The notes beneath the pieces are model-generated. The model made no database searches, was not told where the DNA came from, and worked only from the letters and a program-made list of their open reading frames with translations. A DNA stretch of 37,885 nucleotides from Endotrypanum monterogeii (lineage: Eukaryota; Euglenozoa; Kinetoplastea; Trypanosomatida; Trypanosomatidae), in assembly GCA_000333855.2 (NCBI GenBank), contig CM007346.1, forward strand, positions 584,178 to 622,062. The letters run 5' to 3'. This document shows positions 27,924-37,402 of the stretch, in pieces. The position numbers and the translations under genes were made by a program. The stretch's first letter is position 1; the number at the start of each line of letters is the position of its first letter.

Positions 27924-28839
27924 TATGCATATGTTCTCTTTATTCCTCCACATTCCGACTGATTGTTCTTTCCTTTTTTACGCCATTTTCTAACCAATTG
28001 TTTTTTGTTTTTTTCTCTTTCGTTTGTGTGTTTTGCGCACTCGTGTGTTTTTTTTTTCACATTTTTTAGCCGTCCTGGTAACGCAGCTCTCCCTTTCCCT
28101 CTGCCCTCCCTCTTTTCTCTGGAGTTTTTTCGCCGTTCTTTTTTTTTTTTGTTGGAAGGTTCGATCGGAAGAAATTTCTTGTTTTATCTTCTGGTCATTG
28201 TTCTGCTTATGTGTTTCCTCTCCTCCTTTAGTGGATAGTGGTAGCGTTGCAAGGGGGACTGAGGAGGGGTGGGTGGGGGGTATTTGTCGCAGAAGATACC
28301 GACGCGAGGGGATATGTGCCTTTCGGAACGGAGATATACACGCTTACGTCTCGGTGTCAAACATTTGGATGTCATGAGTGTTTGCAAACCAATCAGACTC
28401 GAATACGGACGACATCGAGTATTTGATCAAATATGGGATCATGCTGCTTACGATTTAATAGCGCGTGCGTTACATGCAAACGGGCTGTTGCTGCTCTGCC
28501 TCTTTTCTCTCTTTTCTTGGGACCAAGTGATGTTACTGCTGTATACCTGTTGTTGTTGTTTCTTGGTGTTGAAAAATGTTCGTGTAATTGGATGTGCAGT
28601 TGTGCCTTTCCTCCTCCTCCTCCTCTCTTTATATCTGTGAATGGCGTGACTGTTTGAGGAAGTTAGGAATGCAGTTCAGTTCATCCGTTTTTCCTGTTCA
28701 CTTCTGTCACAGGTGAGTACATCTGCGCTGCCCACGTGCACAGAAAAATACAATCCCCCCTTCCTTCCGGCACATGGTCTCCACAGTCTCCTTGGTATAC
28801 TCATCTCTTCTCTACACCGCTTGGACTTTGCTCTCCCAT

Positions 28840-28859
28840 ACACACACACACACACATGT

Positions 28860-28884
<25 letters not shown>
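28840..28884. repeat. Compound (CA)n(TA)n microsatellite
   Basis: About eight CA units, then TGTA, then about thirteen TA units, followed by alternating CATGTATGTACATGTATG. Confidence 0.92.
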
Positions 28885-28893
<9 letters not shown>

Positions 28894-29139
28894 ACATGTA
28901 TGCGTGGTCTGGCTATTCCCACGTAGCATGAACGAGCGAGCTAGAGAGGATTATCTTGAGGGACACTGTACTCCCTCTGCACATTACTTTCCATTACCTC
29001 CCCCCGTCATGCCGCATTCTTCCTCCTGACACATCCATGCACAAATACACTTTCACCTCCATCTAACAGCAAACGTCTAGCAGCTCCTTTGAGTATCTAT
29101 ACCCTGGATTCCATTTTTGTTCCCCCCCCCCCACGCTGC

Positions 29140-29141
29140 AG
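29140..29141 (+). promoter_or_regulatory. Trans-splice acceptor AG for the TRAPPC12-like gene
   Basis: A T/C tract (about 29111-29133) is followed by ACGCTGCAG with AG at 29140-29141. It gives a 97-nt 5' UTR to the ATG at 29239. Confidence 0.6.
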
Positions 29142-29238
29142 TGTGATTTGTTTGCTGTGGCTCCACAGGAAGTGGCAGCGGCACTATTCACCGCTGCTGT
29201 TGTCTCCTTTCGCGCCGCTACTCAGCTGTCCTCCTCAA

Positions 29239-30789
29239 ATGGCGTCAGAGAAGGCGATTGAGTCGGCGAAGCGGTTTTGCGGGGCGACGCTGTATGCCGC
29301 GAGTGCTACGCATGCGCGAATCGCTCTGACAGACGTCCCACCCTCCGCTGACGGGCTTCGCCTCTTGGCATCCAATGGGAATTGGTCGGAAGTGTTGGTA
29401 TTGGCCCAGCGACTCGAAGCCGAAGCTTTCGCACAGGCGGGCCGCCGTGTGAGCGAGGAGGGAGTGTCTCAGCGAAATGTATCTTCATGCGATCCCTTGC
29501 CACAGGTGAGTCTCGGGGACCTTGACGTAAAGACACCTGCTACGCAGGTTCCCCCGGGTGCCGGGGTGACTGCTGCAGCCAGTCCAGCCTCGGATCTGTC
29601 CCCAGATGCAGCAGCACGCTGTGCACGACTTCCCTTCGTCTTGGTGCAGGTGATCGCTCATCTAAAAATGCGAAGTGTCACGGCTGCAAAGGAGGTTGTG
29701 GATAAGCAGGGAGACATTGAGGGGGAGGGGTTCCGATACCCTGTCACGGGCGAGAATTTCGCACCCTTTTCGCTGCGGTTGGTCGCAGCCTTCCTCCCAC
29801 TCTATGTCGGGGCACCGATGGAGGCACAGAAGAAGCTGTATGCGCTGCTGGAGGAATGTCTTAGGCAGGAGCGTCACTGTAGCACAACTCGTCGCGAACC
29901 AGGTATGCCCACCATTGACGGCGACGACGCCGTCAAGTCGTCAGTGGTCTCTGTGCCATCGCAGCGCATCTGGACGCAGCGGGTGCTGCGGGTGCAACGT
30001 GCCCTGCTGCATGTACACATTCACATGAACCAGCATTCTCTGGCGTACAGTCTGGTGAAGCAGGTATTACGCGCGGAGGATGCATGGCAGCAAAATTTGC
30101 ATGCTCTTCCCGAGGATCTTTATCCGCTACGACACGTCCTTCAGCTGCAGCAACTCTTTTGTCTAGCGCTTCACGTCGGTGACTCTTTCCATGCGGAAGC
30201 TACACATTCTGCCATGCGCAGGATAGTCAGCGGCGACGGCAGAGAAAGCGTCATGGAAATAACATCATCGAATGCGCTGTCAAACACGAATCTCTGTAAG
30301 CTCATCATGCATTCCTGTGATGCCTTCCGTTCAGTGTTCAAAAATCAGTACAGTGAGGCGGTGCAGCTCTTCCGCGAGGTGATTGACACGGCCAATCGCA
30401 TGAAGCAGGCTTTAGGTACCGCTCCAGATGCTGGCTCCACAGATGCATATCCCTCTTCTTTCTCTGATGGTTGCATCAGTGAGGGCACCCTGCGTCGCTG
30501 CGTGCTGCAGGACATATGCGCGAACGCGCAGGTATCGTTTACGACATGCCTGGCCTACTGCAGCGACGCGGATCCCACAACACACATGCTTAGCTTATGT
30601 ACTACACTGGAGGGGTTCGCCAAGGCAGAGCCACATGTGCTGTGTAACTCTGATGTCTTTCTGGAAAGCCTCGTACGATTTTATATCCTTTCCGGCGACC
30701 GCACGGCCCATCTGACTGGGTTGGCAGATTTGTTGGAGGTGTTTCGTTGCGATCGCGGCTCGCTGCCGAACCTCGAGGCGCTTGTATAA
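29239..30789 (+). CDS. TRAPPC12: TRAPP complex subunit 12-like TPR protein
   Basis: The protein has 516 residues, mostly helical TPR-like repeats. It begins with a DGLRLLASNGNW segment (about residue 35). The most telling stretch is about 175-205, where APFSLRLVAAFLPLYVGAP is followed by EAQKKLYALL. Animal TRAPPC12 has the same arrangement at this place (a phrase of the form PFSMRIL-AEL-QYLGNP followed by E-LDRL). The closing part (about 465-516) also follows the family: HVLCNSDVFLESLVRFYIL, then a helix ending near LPNLEAL. TRAPPC12 belongs to TRAPPIII, which acts in ER-Golgi traffic and autophagy. The protein is shorter than human TRAPPC12, which has a long N-terminal extension. The frame extends upstream through TTG, but the first ATG after the acceptor is at 29239. 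The identification is by eye and fairly firm. Confidence 0.82.
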   Translation: MASEKAIESAKRFCGATLYAASATHARIALTDVPPSADGLRLLASNGNWSEVLVLAQRLEAEAFAQAGRRVSEEGVSQRNVSSCDPLPQVSLGDLDVKTPATQVPPGAGVTAAASPASDLSPDAAARCARLPFVLVQVIAHLKMRSVTAAKEVVDKQGDIEGEGFRYPVTGENFAPFSLRLVAAFLPLYVGAPMEAQKKLYALLEECLRQERHCSTTRREPGMPTIDGDDAVKSSVVSVPSQRIWTQRVLRVQRALLHVHIHMNQHSLAYSLVKQVLRAEDAWQQNLHALPEDLYPLRHVLQLQQLFCLALHVGDSFHAEATHSAMRRIVSGDGRESVMEITSSNALSNTNLCKLIMHSCDAFRSVFKNQYSEAVQLFREVIDTANRMKQALGTAPDAGSTDAYPSSFSDGCISEGTLRRCVLQDICANAQVSFTTCLAYCSDADPTTHMLSLCTTLEGFAKAEPHVLCNSDVFLESLVRFYILSGDRTAHLTGLADLLEVFRCDRGSLPNLEALV

Positions 30790-31588
30790 AAAAAAAAAAG
30801 AGGCGCAATACCTCAGGAGCTGCACCAACCTTTAGCAAAAGAAATTCCCCATCACTGTAGCAAGGACTGAGGTTGTGTCGGAAAAGCGGGGTTTCGATGC
30901 AAGGTGCGTTCCCTCGCGCTGCGTCTTCGTGACGTGGCTCCAGACTCTTTCCCATCCCTTACTGTTCGTGATTCCCTGTGTCTTCTTCCATCTCGCGAGA
31001 GGCCTCTGGATTGGGTACGCCCTCATTTCGCAGGTCCACCGTGCCATACTCTGCTAGTCACCTACGTAGGACACCCTCGAGTTCTCTGGAGATTCTTCAC
31101 CGCCACCACCACCTCCTCTGCTCCCTTCCTTCTTTATCGACAATACCAAATTCGATGTTTTGAAGAGTTGGGGCTGACGTGTGGCTGTATCGCTGTGCAA
31201 CACATCCGTATCGCCTTCCCTTTACAACAACAACAACAACAAAAATACATTTTTTGTTGTTGTTCCGTTCCATCAGATACGCCTGTAGCCGATAGCTGCA
31301 TAGAGGGAGGGAGGAGAAGACGTTCTCCATCTTGGGTATCGGCGCAGAGAACAGCGCCGACCTTTTTCTTGTTGCTGCTGCTGACATGTTGCCGCTTTCT
31401 CCAAGCTCTACTTACTTTCGTTGGGCACCTTCAAGACTGCTCCATCCTCTTTTGCTGACTTAGCAGACCGGGAAAAATGTATCTTATTGTCCCCCCCTTT
31501 TTTTTTCTCCTCTGTTCTCCTACTTTCTTCCGTCAGCGGTTCTATCATATTTGTCCCCCCCCCCCCGTGGGGTTCTCTCTCAGGACCA
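30790..31588. other. Intergenic region with hairpin
   Basis: No gene is seen; the open frame at 30904-31458 has no ATG near its start. It holds an A-run after the stop (30788-30799), a (CAA)n tract forming a 14-bp hairpin at 31232-31264, and a strong C/T tract (about 31490-31530). That tract ends near AG at 31535-31536, the likely acceptor for the next gene (52-nt 5' UTR). Confidence 0.55.
31232..31264 (+). repeat. Perfect 14-bp inverted repeat built from CAA/TTG repeats
   Basis: 31232-31245 (AACAACAACAAAAA) pairs without mismatch with 31251-31264 (TTTTTGTTGTTGTT) around the loop TACAT. It lies between two genes, so it could form in the 3' UTR of the TRAPPC12-like mRNA or in the precursor RNA. 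Confidence 0.75.
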
Positions 31589-33028
31589 ATGCTTCGCCCT
31601 TCGCGACCAATGCGCCGCTCTATTAATGGTCAGCGGCGAGAGAGTAGCAACGCTGACACTGCCAAGGGATCTCTCTCATCCCAGCGAACGAGTTGGAACC
31701 CGCAGGAGACCTTGCCGTCCTCCACCGGAGCTTTAACTGCAACTCGTGTGGTGACGGCACCGTCGGAGCTCAATGCGTTTCCGAACGCTATGGCTAAGCC
31801 TGTCGTGTCGCCACTCTCATCACAACACTGCCCCGGTGAACCCTACAAGGGTAGTGATGCTTGTGGAGCGTCTCCGGCACAGTGGCTGGCATCCTCTTCT
31901 CCCGGTACCACAGCTGATTTCGTTGACGGTGCTGCTGTTGCCGCGACTGCAGCTGCAACTGCCAATGCAGACGTCGCGGATGGGATCGCTGAGCGACTGC
32001 CCTCGCCACTGAAAGTCTCGAAACCGCAATACTCGTGTTTAAATGGCATTTTAGAGGAAGCAGATCGGCAGGCGTGTATGCCGAGTAATGCCCAGCGGCT
32101 GTTCACCTCATCGGAGATCGTGACCCTGCGTAGAGAAGCGCGGCAGACGTACACGCACCGATTGATAGTCGAGGAACAAAAGAAGATGTTTGCAAATGAA
32201 AAAGACGCCCGCTCGTCGCTGGCTGAGGCTGCCTTTGACCAAATCGCAGCAGTTGTGGAGCTGGAGAAGGAGGCGCACGATTTGCGAATGCAGGCGACAT
32301 CCGAAAAAGAACTTCCATTTTTGTACCTTGAGGAGCGAATCCGCCGTCGCACTGCCTTTGAGATGGCGCAGCGAGAGCGGCAGCTTCGCCAGGAGGGCCG
32401 TGAGGCGTGGAGGTTGCAGGTAATGCGTGACAAAGCGGCTGCAGAGGAGGCTATTAGGCGAGAGATGGAGTGTCGAGCGGAGGTGAACCGCTTTCGTGCG
32501 GCACTTACTTTTATTGTGGTCGAAGAGATGAGGCTGCGAAGGTGCCTAGAGGCCGAGACGACCGACTCCTGGGAGGCATTCGCGCAGGAAGAGGCAGATA
32601 GCAGGGCGGATGCGGAGCGCCTGGAGCTGGAGCGATTCTATAGCAGCCCTGAGCAGCTTGCCATTAGGGAGGCTTGCGAGCAGCGAGAGCGGAAGCAGGC
32701 GCGGCGAGCAGCAAAACTGCTCAAGTTATTCAAATCTCAGCAAGCTGGGTTTGTTAAGGGGTGCCGTCACGGATCGGGTGGAGAGTCGGTGTTCGTTGGC
32801 GATGAAGCCGTAAAAATGTGTAGACGCTGTCGTGTCAAGTGGGATGACGACCTAGGCTACTATGTCTCCTTGGACGCTGCAGTGAAGGTTCACCGGCCAC
32901 CACCTCCGTCCACCACGACTAGCACCGGCGGAGATGTCAAGAAGGCGCTGGTGGCTTCTAAGCGCCTCCCAGCAGAGACCACCAAACGCGCGGGCGTGTT
33001 ACCTTCGCTCAAGAAGGCGTCGAACTAG
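31589..33028 (+). CDS. Charged coiled-coil protein with C-terminal Cys/His cluster
   Basis: The protein has 479 residues and is not a family I can name. The first 170 residues are Ser/Pro/Ala-rich and probably disordered. Residues about 178-385 form a long Glu/Arg/Lys/Gln-rich helix (for example EERIRRRTAFEMAQRERQLR), typical of a coiled coil and common in trypanosomatid cytoskeletal proteins. After it, Cys392, His394, Cys411 and Cys414 (GCRHG, then CRRCRVKWDDD) could hold one zinc ion, although the spacing is unusual. The tail is basic. The start at 31589 is the first ATG after the acceptor at 31535-31536; MRRS at 31613 is an alternative that would remove eight residues. A flagellar or cytoskeletal role is a guess from composition only. 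Confidence 0.8.
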   Translation: MLRPSRPMRRSINGQRRESSNADTAKGSLSSQRTSWNPQETLPSSTGALTATRVVTAPSELNAFPNAMAKPVVSPLSSQHCPGEPYKGSDACGASPAQWLASSSPGTTADFVDGAAVAATAAATANADVADGIAERLPSPLKVSKPQYSCLNGILEEADRQACMPSNAQRLFTSSEIVTLRREARQTYTHRLIVEEQKKMFANEKDARSSLAEAAFDQIAAVVELEKEAHDLRMQATSEKELPFLYLEERIRRRTAFEMAQRERQLRQEGREAWRLQVMRDKAAAEEAIRREMECRAEVNRFRAALTFIVVEEMRLRRCLEAETTDSWEAFAQEEADSRADAERLELERFYSSPEQLAIREACEQRERKQARRAAKLLKLFKSQQAGFVKGCRHGSGGESVFVGDEAVKMCRRCRVKWDDDLGYYVSLDAAVKVHRPPPPSTTTSTGGDVKKALVASKRLPAETTKRAGVLPSLKKASN

Positions 33029-33525
33029 GCTTGCCGGCCTTGTGTTCTTGTGTGTCGGCGTTGTTGCGCGCGCGTGCCGGTGATGAAGGAATGGGGCGGG
33101 GGGGGCTTACCCCCCCTTTTTTTTGTAGGATTACAGTAAAAGAAGCAGCATTTTTTTCTTTTCTTTCCCGCAGGCTCCTTTTTTTTCTCTTACCCACTCG
33201 TCTTGTTGCCGCTTTTCTTCGTTCCCGTTGTGATCGATATCATTTTTTTTTCGCATTTTTTGTTTTGTTTCGAGAGCTATCTAGCTCTTCTGCCTCCTCT
33301 TGGATGTATACACACAGACACACACCCCTTCCTATTTTTTTTTTCCCTCCTCTCTCCTTCGGAAGCACGCTCGAGTGATGAGGAAGGCTCCTCTCCCTTT
33401 CTGTACTGTTTCACTGCTTTCATTTGCTTTCTGGTGCAACAGAAACGCCTTCTTAGACTACAGTGTTGTATTTTCCCTGTACTTCAGGTTGTTCTGCCTT
33501 TGATGTTTCTCACCACGAAAAAAAA

Positions 33526-33540
33526 TATATATATATATAT
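33526..33540. repeat. Short (AT)n microsatellite
   Basis: About seven AT units after an A-run, between the coiled-coil gene and the RIIa gene. Confidence 0.85.
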
Positions 33541-34047
33541 TCGAAAAACACTGCATTGGTTGACCGCCGCTCCCGTGTTACCGTACAGGATGGTTGAGGA
33601 GGGAGGCGTGTGTAGAGAGGAAGAGGAAGAATGAGAGGAGTGAGTGGGCGCGGCAAAAATATATTAATAAAGGAACATTTGGCAGGATCGAGCAGTATAG
33701 GTTGCCATGCTGAGGGTGTCCAAAGGACTTCCATTTGGTGGCATGCCGCCACCCCGTCGTGCTTCACTTCTACTATCCTGTCTCCTGCTGTTCGCCACAC
33801 GAGGATGGTGGTTTGAGATGTGCGTCGCATAGCGCGTTTTAGTGTTGATGATCATGTGGATTTAATGTACATGTATTCTTCGGTTTGTCCCCATCCCCTC
33901 ACCATCTCGTCCCCTCTTCCTGCTGAAATTCAACGTAAACGGTGTCCTCGAAGTGTGCACCGAGTGACATTCTCTCCAGCTGCGCTGCCCTCTCTCCGTC
34001 TCAAACACCTTTTTTTTGCATCTCATTCTCGCAGTATCCCCCCCCTC

Positions 34048-34048
<1 letters not shown>

Positions 34049-34076
<28 letters not shown>
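34049..34076. repeat. (AC)14 microsatellite in a probable 5' UTR
   Basis: The repeat lies between the acceptor at 34033-34034 and the ATG at 34121, so it should be kept in the mature mRNA of the RIIa-like protein. Confidence 0.93.
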
Positions 34077-34079
<3 letters not shown>

Positions 34080-34120
34080 TTTATCCTGTTTGCGGAGTGC
34101 TGCGGGAGATCCATAGGGCC

Positions 34121-34336
34121 ATGAGTGATGCCTCCGAGATCGTTGAGGCCGACAGGGCCTACTTGACGGATAAAGGGATGCGTGTCATCCTCAAGGAATT
34201 TTTGGCTGATGCCATGAAGAGTAAGCCGGCCAACATTTATGAGTATATGATGACATGGGCCTCTGAGAGGGCAGACGTCATGGAGTGTGTAATCAAACGA
34301 AGTGATGAAGAGCTCTGGCGAGGAGCAGAGGCCTAG
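34121..34336 (+). CDS. Stand-alone RIIa/DPY-30-like dimerisation protein (71 aa)
   Basis: A very small protein of 71 residues. Residues about 13-50 read YLTDKGMRVILKEFLADAM, then KSKPANIYEYMMTWA. This fits the RIIa pattern: a short lead, a first helix with spaced Leu/Ile/Phe, then K/R-P-x-(D/N)-I-(Y/F)-x-(Y/F) and a second helix. RIIa and DPY-30 domains dimerise and dock to anchoring helices. Small proteins of this type (RSP11, ROPN1L, DPY-30) are found in radial spokes, fibrous sheath and chromatin complexes. In trypanosomatids a flagellar axoneme role is most likely, but this is inferred. The ATG at 34121 is preceded by a good acceptor (34033-34034), and the frame upstream opens only at TTG and passes through the AC repeat. 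Confidence 0.78.
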   Translation: MSDASEIVEADRAYLTDKGMRVILKEFLADAMKSKPANIYEYMMTWASERADVMECVIKRSDEELWRGAEA

Positions 34337-35508
34337 TGCAAAAAAAAAAAAAGAAAGTCTTACTCGAATGTATCACAGGCGTAGGAGAGTACCCAGCTCC
34401 CAGCTGCTACGAGCTCGTTCTTATTTAAAGCGAGCAGAGGATTACACCTGAGGTGCGCCTCCGTGGGACCCACCAACGGCCTACCATGAAAGTCATCTTC
34501 ACCCGTGGCACTCGCTGTGTTGGTTCAGGGGTCTGGCGGTGAAGAGAAGCTCGTGTCCAATGGAGATGAGGAACTGTTGAAGTGCTGTGCCAGACAGTGG
34601 ACGTGCCGCTATGCTTGCGTGCGCTTCGCTGAGGTTATACACTGAACCTTTACATGTACAAAATCCGTATAGTAATAATGTTTTCGTGTCTCGGGCGGGA
34701 GACACACAACAACACACAAGGGTTGGGGTTCGCGCACATCATGTGCTGAGAATTCGGTTACCCTCTTCGATCTTTTAAAAAATCATTTCAGTTGATACAG
34801 GTGAGTCTCTGCACAATTCAGTGAGGCGGTCTACGTCTTGTTCAGTGGTGGCAACAGCGTACAGGTGCATATGTGAGGTGGAAGTGGGGGAGGAGGAGTG
34901 CGTGGCGCCACGATGTCTCTTTCTGTGCCTGTAAGTGAAATAAACTTTGCCCCTTCATCCCTTCATCCCTCCCTTCCTCTCTCCGCCCCTCTCCCTTCGG
35001 CTAGTGCCAGGATATGCAAAGGGAGGAGGAGAGAGAGGGAGGGGGGGGGGCTACCGCGATCCTTTTTTTATATCGGAAACGCGAAAGACCAATCAAAAAA
35101 AAAAGAAATCGTCTTCTTCGCGCCTCGATGAACACATCAGAAAACAGATCGTGTGTGTGTGTGTGTGTGTGTGTGTGAGGGGGGGGAGGTTCTCCTAAAT
35201 TTTCTTCATTCCGTATTTAACGCGAAGATCAGTCGATGTCCCCCTATCTTTGTTACTCTATCCCTGTTTTCACTGCAAGCAACGTCGCGACACCTCAGAG
35301 CTCGCTGGTGCCGCATTTGTTTCTGGCGCTTGTTATCCCCCCCTCGCTCCCTTCCTCTCGCTTTCTCCTTCTCTACTCACCTACCACCGACGTCGGCTCT
35401 TCTTTCCATTGTTCTCTGACGTACCCTTGCATTGGTGGTTTGATGTCGATCTGGTTAATGTTATGCGATTGGGTGGTGCGGTCAAGAGCGTAACCCCCCC
35501 TTCCGCCT
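34337..35508. other. Intergenic region
   Basis: No gene is seen. After an A-run (34340-34352) there is a stretch of mixed composition (34360-34720) without long frames. Purine-rich tracts follow (35023-35050) and a (GT)13 repeat (35151-35177) ending in a G-run. Long C/T tracts (about 35330-35385) probably guide splicing of the next gene; its AG is uncertain. Confidence 0.5.
35151..35177. repeat. (GT)13 microsatellite followed by a G-run
   Basis: A GT repeat followed directly by AGGGGGGGGAGG. Confidence 0.93.
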
Positions 35509-36615
35509 ATGTTCCAACGGATCTCATCTATGTCTGCACCTATCGCTATCACTGCTGAGACGCGCATTGTTTCACCTGCGAGGGAGGAGGCACCGCCTTC
35601 TTCTCCTTGCGCATGTTCTCCAAAGTCGGCAGCAGATTTGTTGGAGGGAGAGGAGATGGGTGCCGCTGCCCAATGCGACGCGGCAACGGAGAGACTGTCT
35701 CAGGGGAGTGCGATCGAGAAAAGGGTCAAGTGCACTGCTAATCGTCAGTGCCAACGAAAACGGTGCTGCTGTGACACCGGTGGGGATCTGCAGACCGCGA
35801 GGTCGGAGGGCAGTTGCTGTATTCGCCAGCGTGGAGCGATCAGAGCAGAGCAGTCTACTGCTGTGGGTGCAGACGTTATCAAAGTGGAGGACCCCCTTTG
35901 TGGGTCTGTGCGGGTTGGACCTGTACACTTCGCTGCCGAGAGTGCAGCGAAGACATCGCCGCCGACGCACCGCCTGCAGAGTTCCAAATCTCAGAGTGGC
36001 GATGCCAATGCTGGGAATTTTTCCCCCGCTTCAGCAGTCGCTACGGCCAGCCTTAGCGGATGCACCAAAGTGCCGCCAGCGACAGAGGTCACCATGTGGA
36101 TCCCAACACAGTTTACCACGGCTGCTGGGCGTGCTGTATGTGTGCGAGAGCGTCGATCCTTGACGGTTGACTCGCCCTACTGGAAGTTGCTCTGTTTTGA
36201 CCCGTCGAGAGAGGCGATTGCAGTGCTTGATGACTCTCCCGACTGCGACTGTGATTCAGACGAGGGTGTCAATCACAGAGATGCCGGGGAGCCTCCCAGA
36301 TTAGTGTTTGCAGCACCAGGGCAACATCACCGTAACGTGTCAGCACCATCCAGCGACCCTCTTAGCCAGGGGCTGTTTGTGGACGCGGCAAGCACTGCGT
36401 CACCCTTGACACACACGTATTATGATGGCTGTGCGTGGGCGTATCCTTGGATGCGACGACGACGACGTGCCACGTCGTGTCCCGAGCGCATCGTTGGCTC
36501 TAAGCTACCTCTCCCAACATGCGGGGGTGCAGATTTTTTGCTACCACCTTTCTTGGGATTTTGCGCCGCTGACGGTCGTCCTTTCTACTGCCGTCGCTCG
36601 CCCGCTTCAGACTGA
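35509..36615 (+). CDS. Hypothetical protein, cysteine-containing, mostly low complexity
   Basis: The protein has 368 residues and is not recognised. The first 190 residues are Ala/Ser/Pro/Glu-rich, with a cysteine cluster near residue 75-85 (QCQRKRCCCDTGG). A better-ordered part around 195-245 contains TMWIPTQFTTAAGRAVCVRE, then SPYWKLLCFDPSREAIAVLDD, and might be a small domain. A second Cys/Asp run follows (DCDCDSDEG, near residue 245). The tail has PWMRRRRRATSCPER and a Gly/Pro/Leu-rich end. The first ATG is at 35509; a second, at 35530, would give MSAPIAIT, a more typical trypanosomatid start. Coding is supported by length and by protein-like stretches, not by any known family. Confidence 0.65.
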   Translation: MFQRISSMSAPIAITAETRIVSPAREEAPPSSPCACSPKSAADLLEGEEMGAAAQCDAATERLSQGSAIEKRVKCTANRQCQRKRCCCDTGGDLQTARSEGSCCIRQRGAIRAEQSTAVGADVIKVEDPLCGSVRVGPVHFAAESAAKTSPPTHRLQSSKSQSGDANAGNFSPASAVATASLSGCTKVPPATEVTMWIPTQFTTAAGRAVCVRERRSLTVDSPYWKLLCFDPSREAIAVLDDSPDCDCDSDEGVNHRDAGEPPRLVFAAPGQHHRNVSAPSSDPLSQGLFVDAASTASPLTHTYYDGCAWAYPWMRRRRRATSCPERIVGSKLPLPTCGGADFLLPPFLGFCAADGRPFYCRRSPASD

Positions 36616-36792
36616 GGCGCAAATTCGTCCCGCGGAGTCGAATCGACTTGGCTCCTCCCTACTTCATGACAACTTACCGCGCACTCGCGTTTCCATTTGG
36701 CGCGCTCTCCTCTTTCTTCGAGTGCAGGGTTGGCGGGATGGAAGCTATCATGTGAGACACCTCGGATTTCTCATTCGCACGTACCTCAGTAT

Positions 36793-36854
36793 GTATATAT
36801 ATATATATATATATATATAGACATATATATATGTATATATATATGTATATACAT
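36793..36854. repeat. Interrupted (TA)n microsatellite
   Basis: A TA tract with GAC and two TG interruptions, about 60 bp long. Confidence 0.92.
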
Positions 36855-37402
36855 GAGCGTGTTCTCTCTTCTGCTGTTGGCTAATTTCCTCCTGCTTGCA
36901 ATCTCTTTCATGGACACGGGGTGTGCGTGGGTGGGGTTATCTTGCGCTGCACCTGTGAAGCGCTAACTCTTCCCCCCTCCGCTTCTGCTACAGATGTGTT
37001 TATATTTACAAAAGAAAAAAAGGAATCCACAGAACAAACAACAACAACAAGAAAAATATAAAAAATAGCACGCGAGCGCTTTGTGCGGAAGGCGGTCGAC
37101 TTGGTGTTGCCTCGTTCATTTCTTTTTCTCTTCCTTCCCCACATAATGTGTCGGTGAAGGCTCCAGTTAGATGCTCAGTGTCCTGCGTTTAGTCTTTTTG
37201 TGCATCTGTCGAAGGATGGGAAAACAAAAAATCAAACATCGCAGGTGTGGGTGTAGGTGGTGATGGTCTTCCCGCGTCCAGTCGTGCCAGTGGTGTGGTG
37301 AACGTTCACACGGGAGGGGCAATACCTCGTGATCGCTGTTGATGTTCCTTCTTTAAAAAAAAAAAATGCGTTCGGCCGTCTCCTTTCTCTCTCTGTGTGT
37401 GT

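Larger units (their letters stand above)
24334..29238. other. Long intergenic region rich in microsatellites (4.9 kb)
   Basis: No gene I can defend. It holds C/T tracts, T-runs, poly-C runs, at least seven (TA)n or mixed (CA)n(TA)n repeats, several G-rich tracts, and a 20-N gap inside one (TA)n. The short ATG-led frames (such as 24602-24862, 25993-26310, 28374-28640) are dominated by Leu/Phe/Ser/Pro from pyrimidine runs. The kinase probably has a long 3' UTR here. The AG at 29140-29141 after a T/C tract is the acceptor for the next gene. Confidence 0.6.
33029..34120. other. Intergenic region
   Basis: No gene is seen. It has many T/C tracts, a poly-C/T run at 33112-33125 and a short (AT)n at 33526-33540. 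The C/T tract at about 33990-34032 ends in GCAG (AG 34033-34034), giving an 87-nt 5' UTR to the next gene that includes an (AC)14 repeat. Confidence 0.55.

Noticed and set aside
29089..29238. 50-residue N-terminal extension of the TRAPPC12-like protein
   Set aside because: It starts at TTG, contains a poly-C run and the splice acceptor, and has no ATG.
30904..31458. 184-codon + strand frame between the TRAPPC12-like and coiled-coil genes
   Set aside because: It has no ATG and reads through the CAA/TTG hairpin and pyrimidine tracts.
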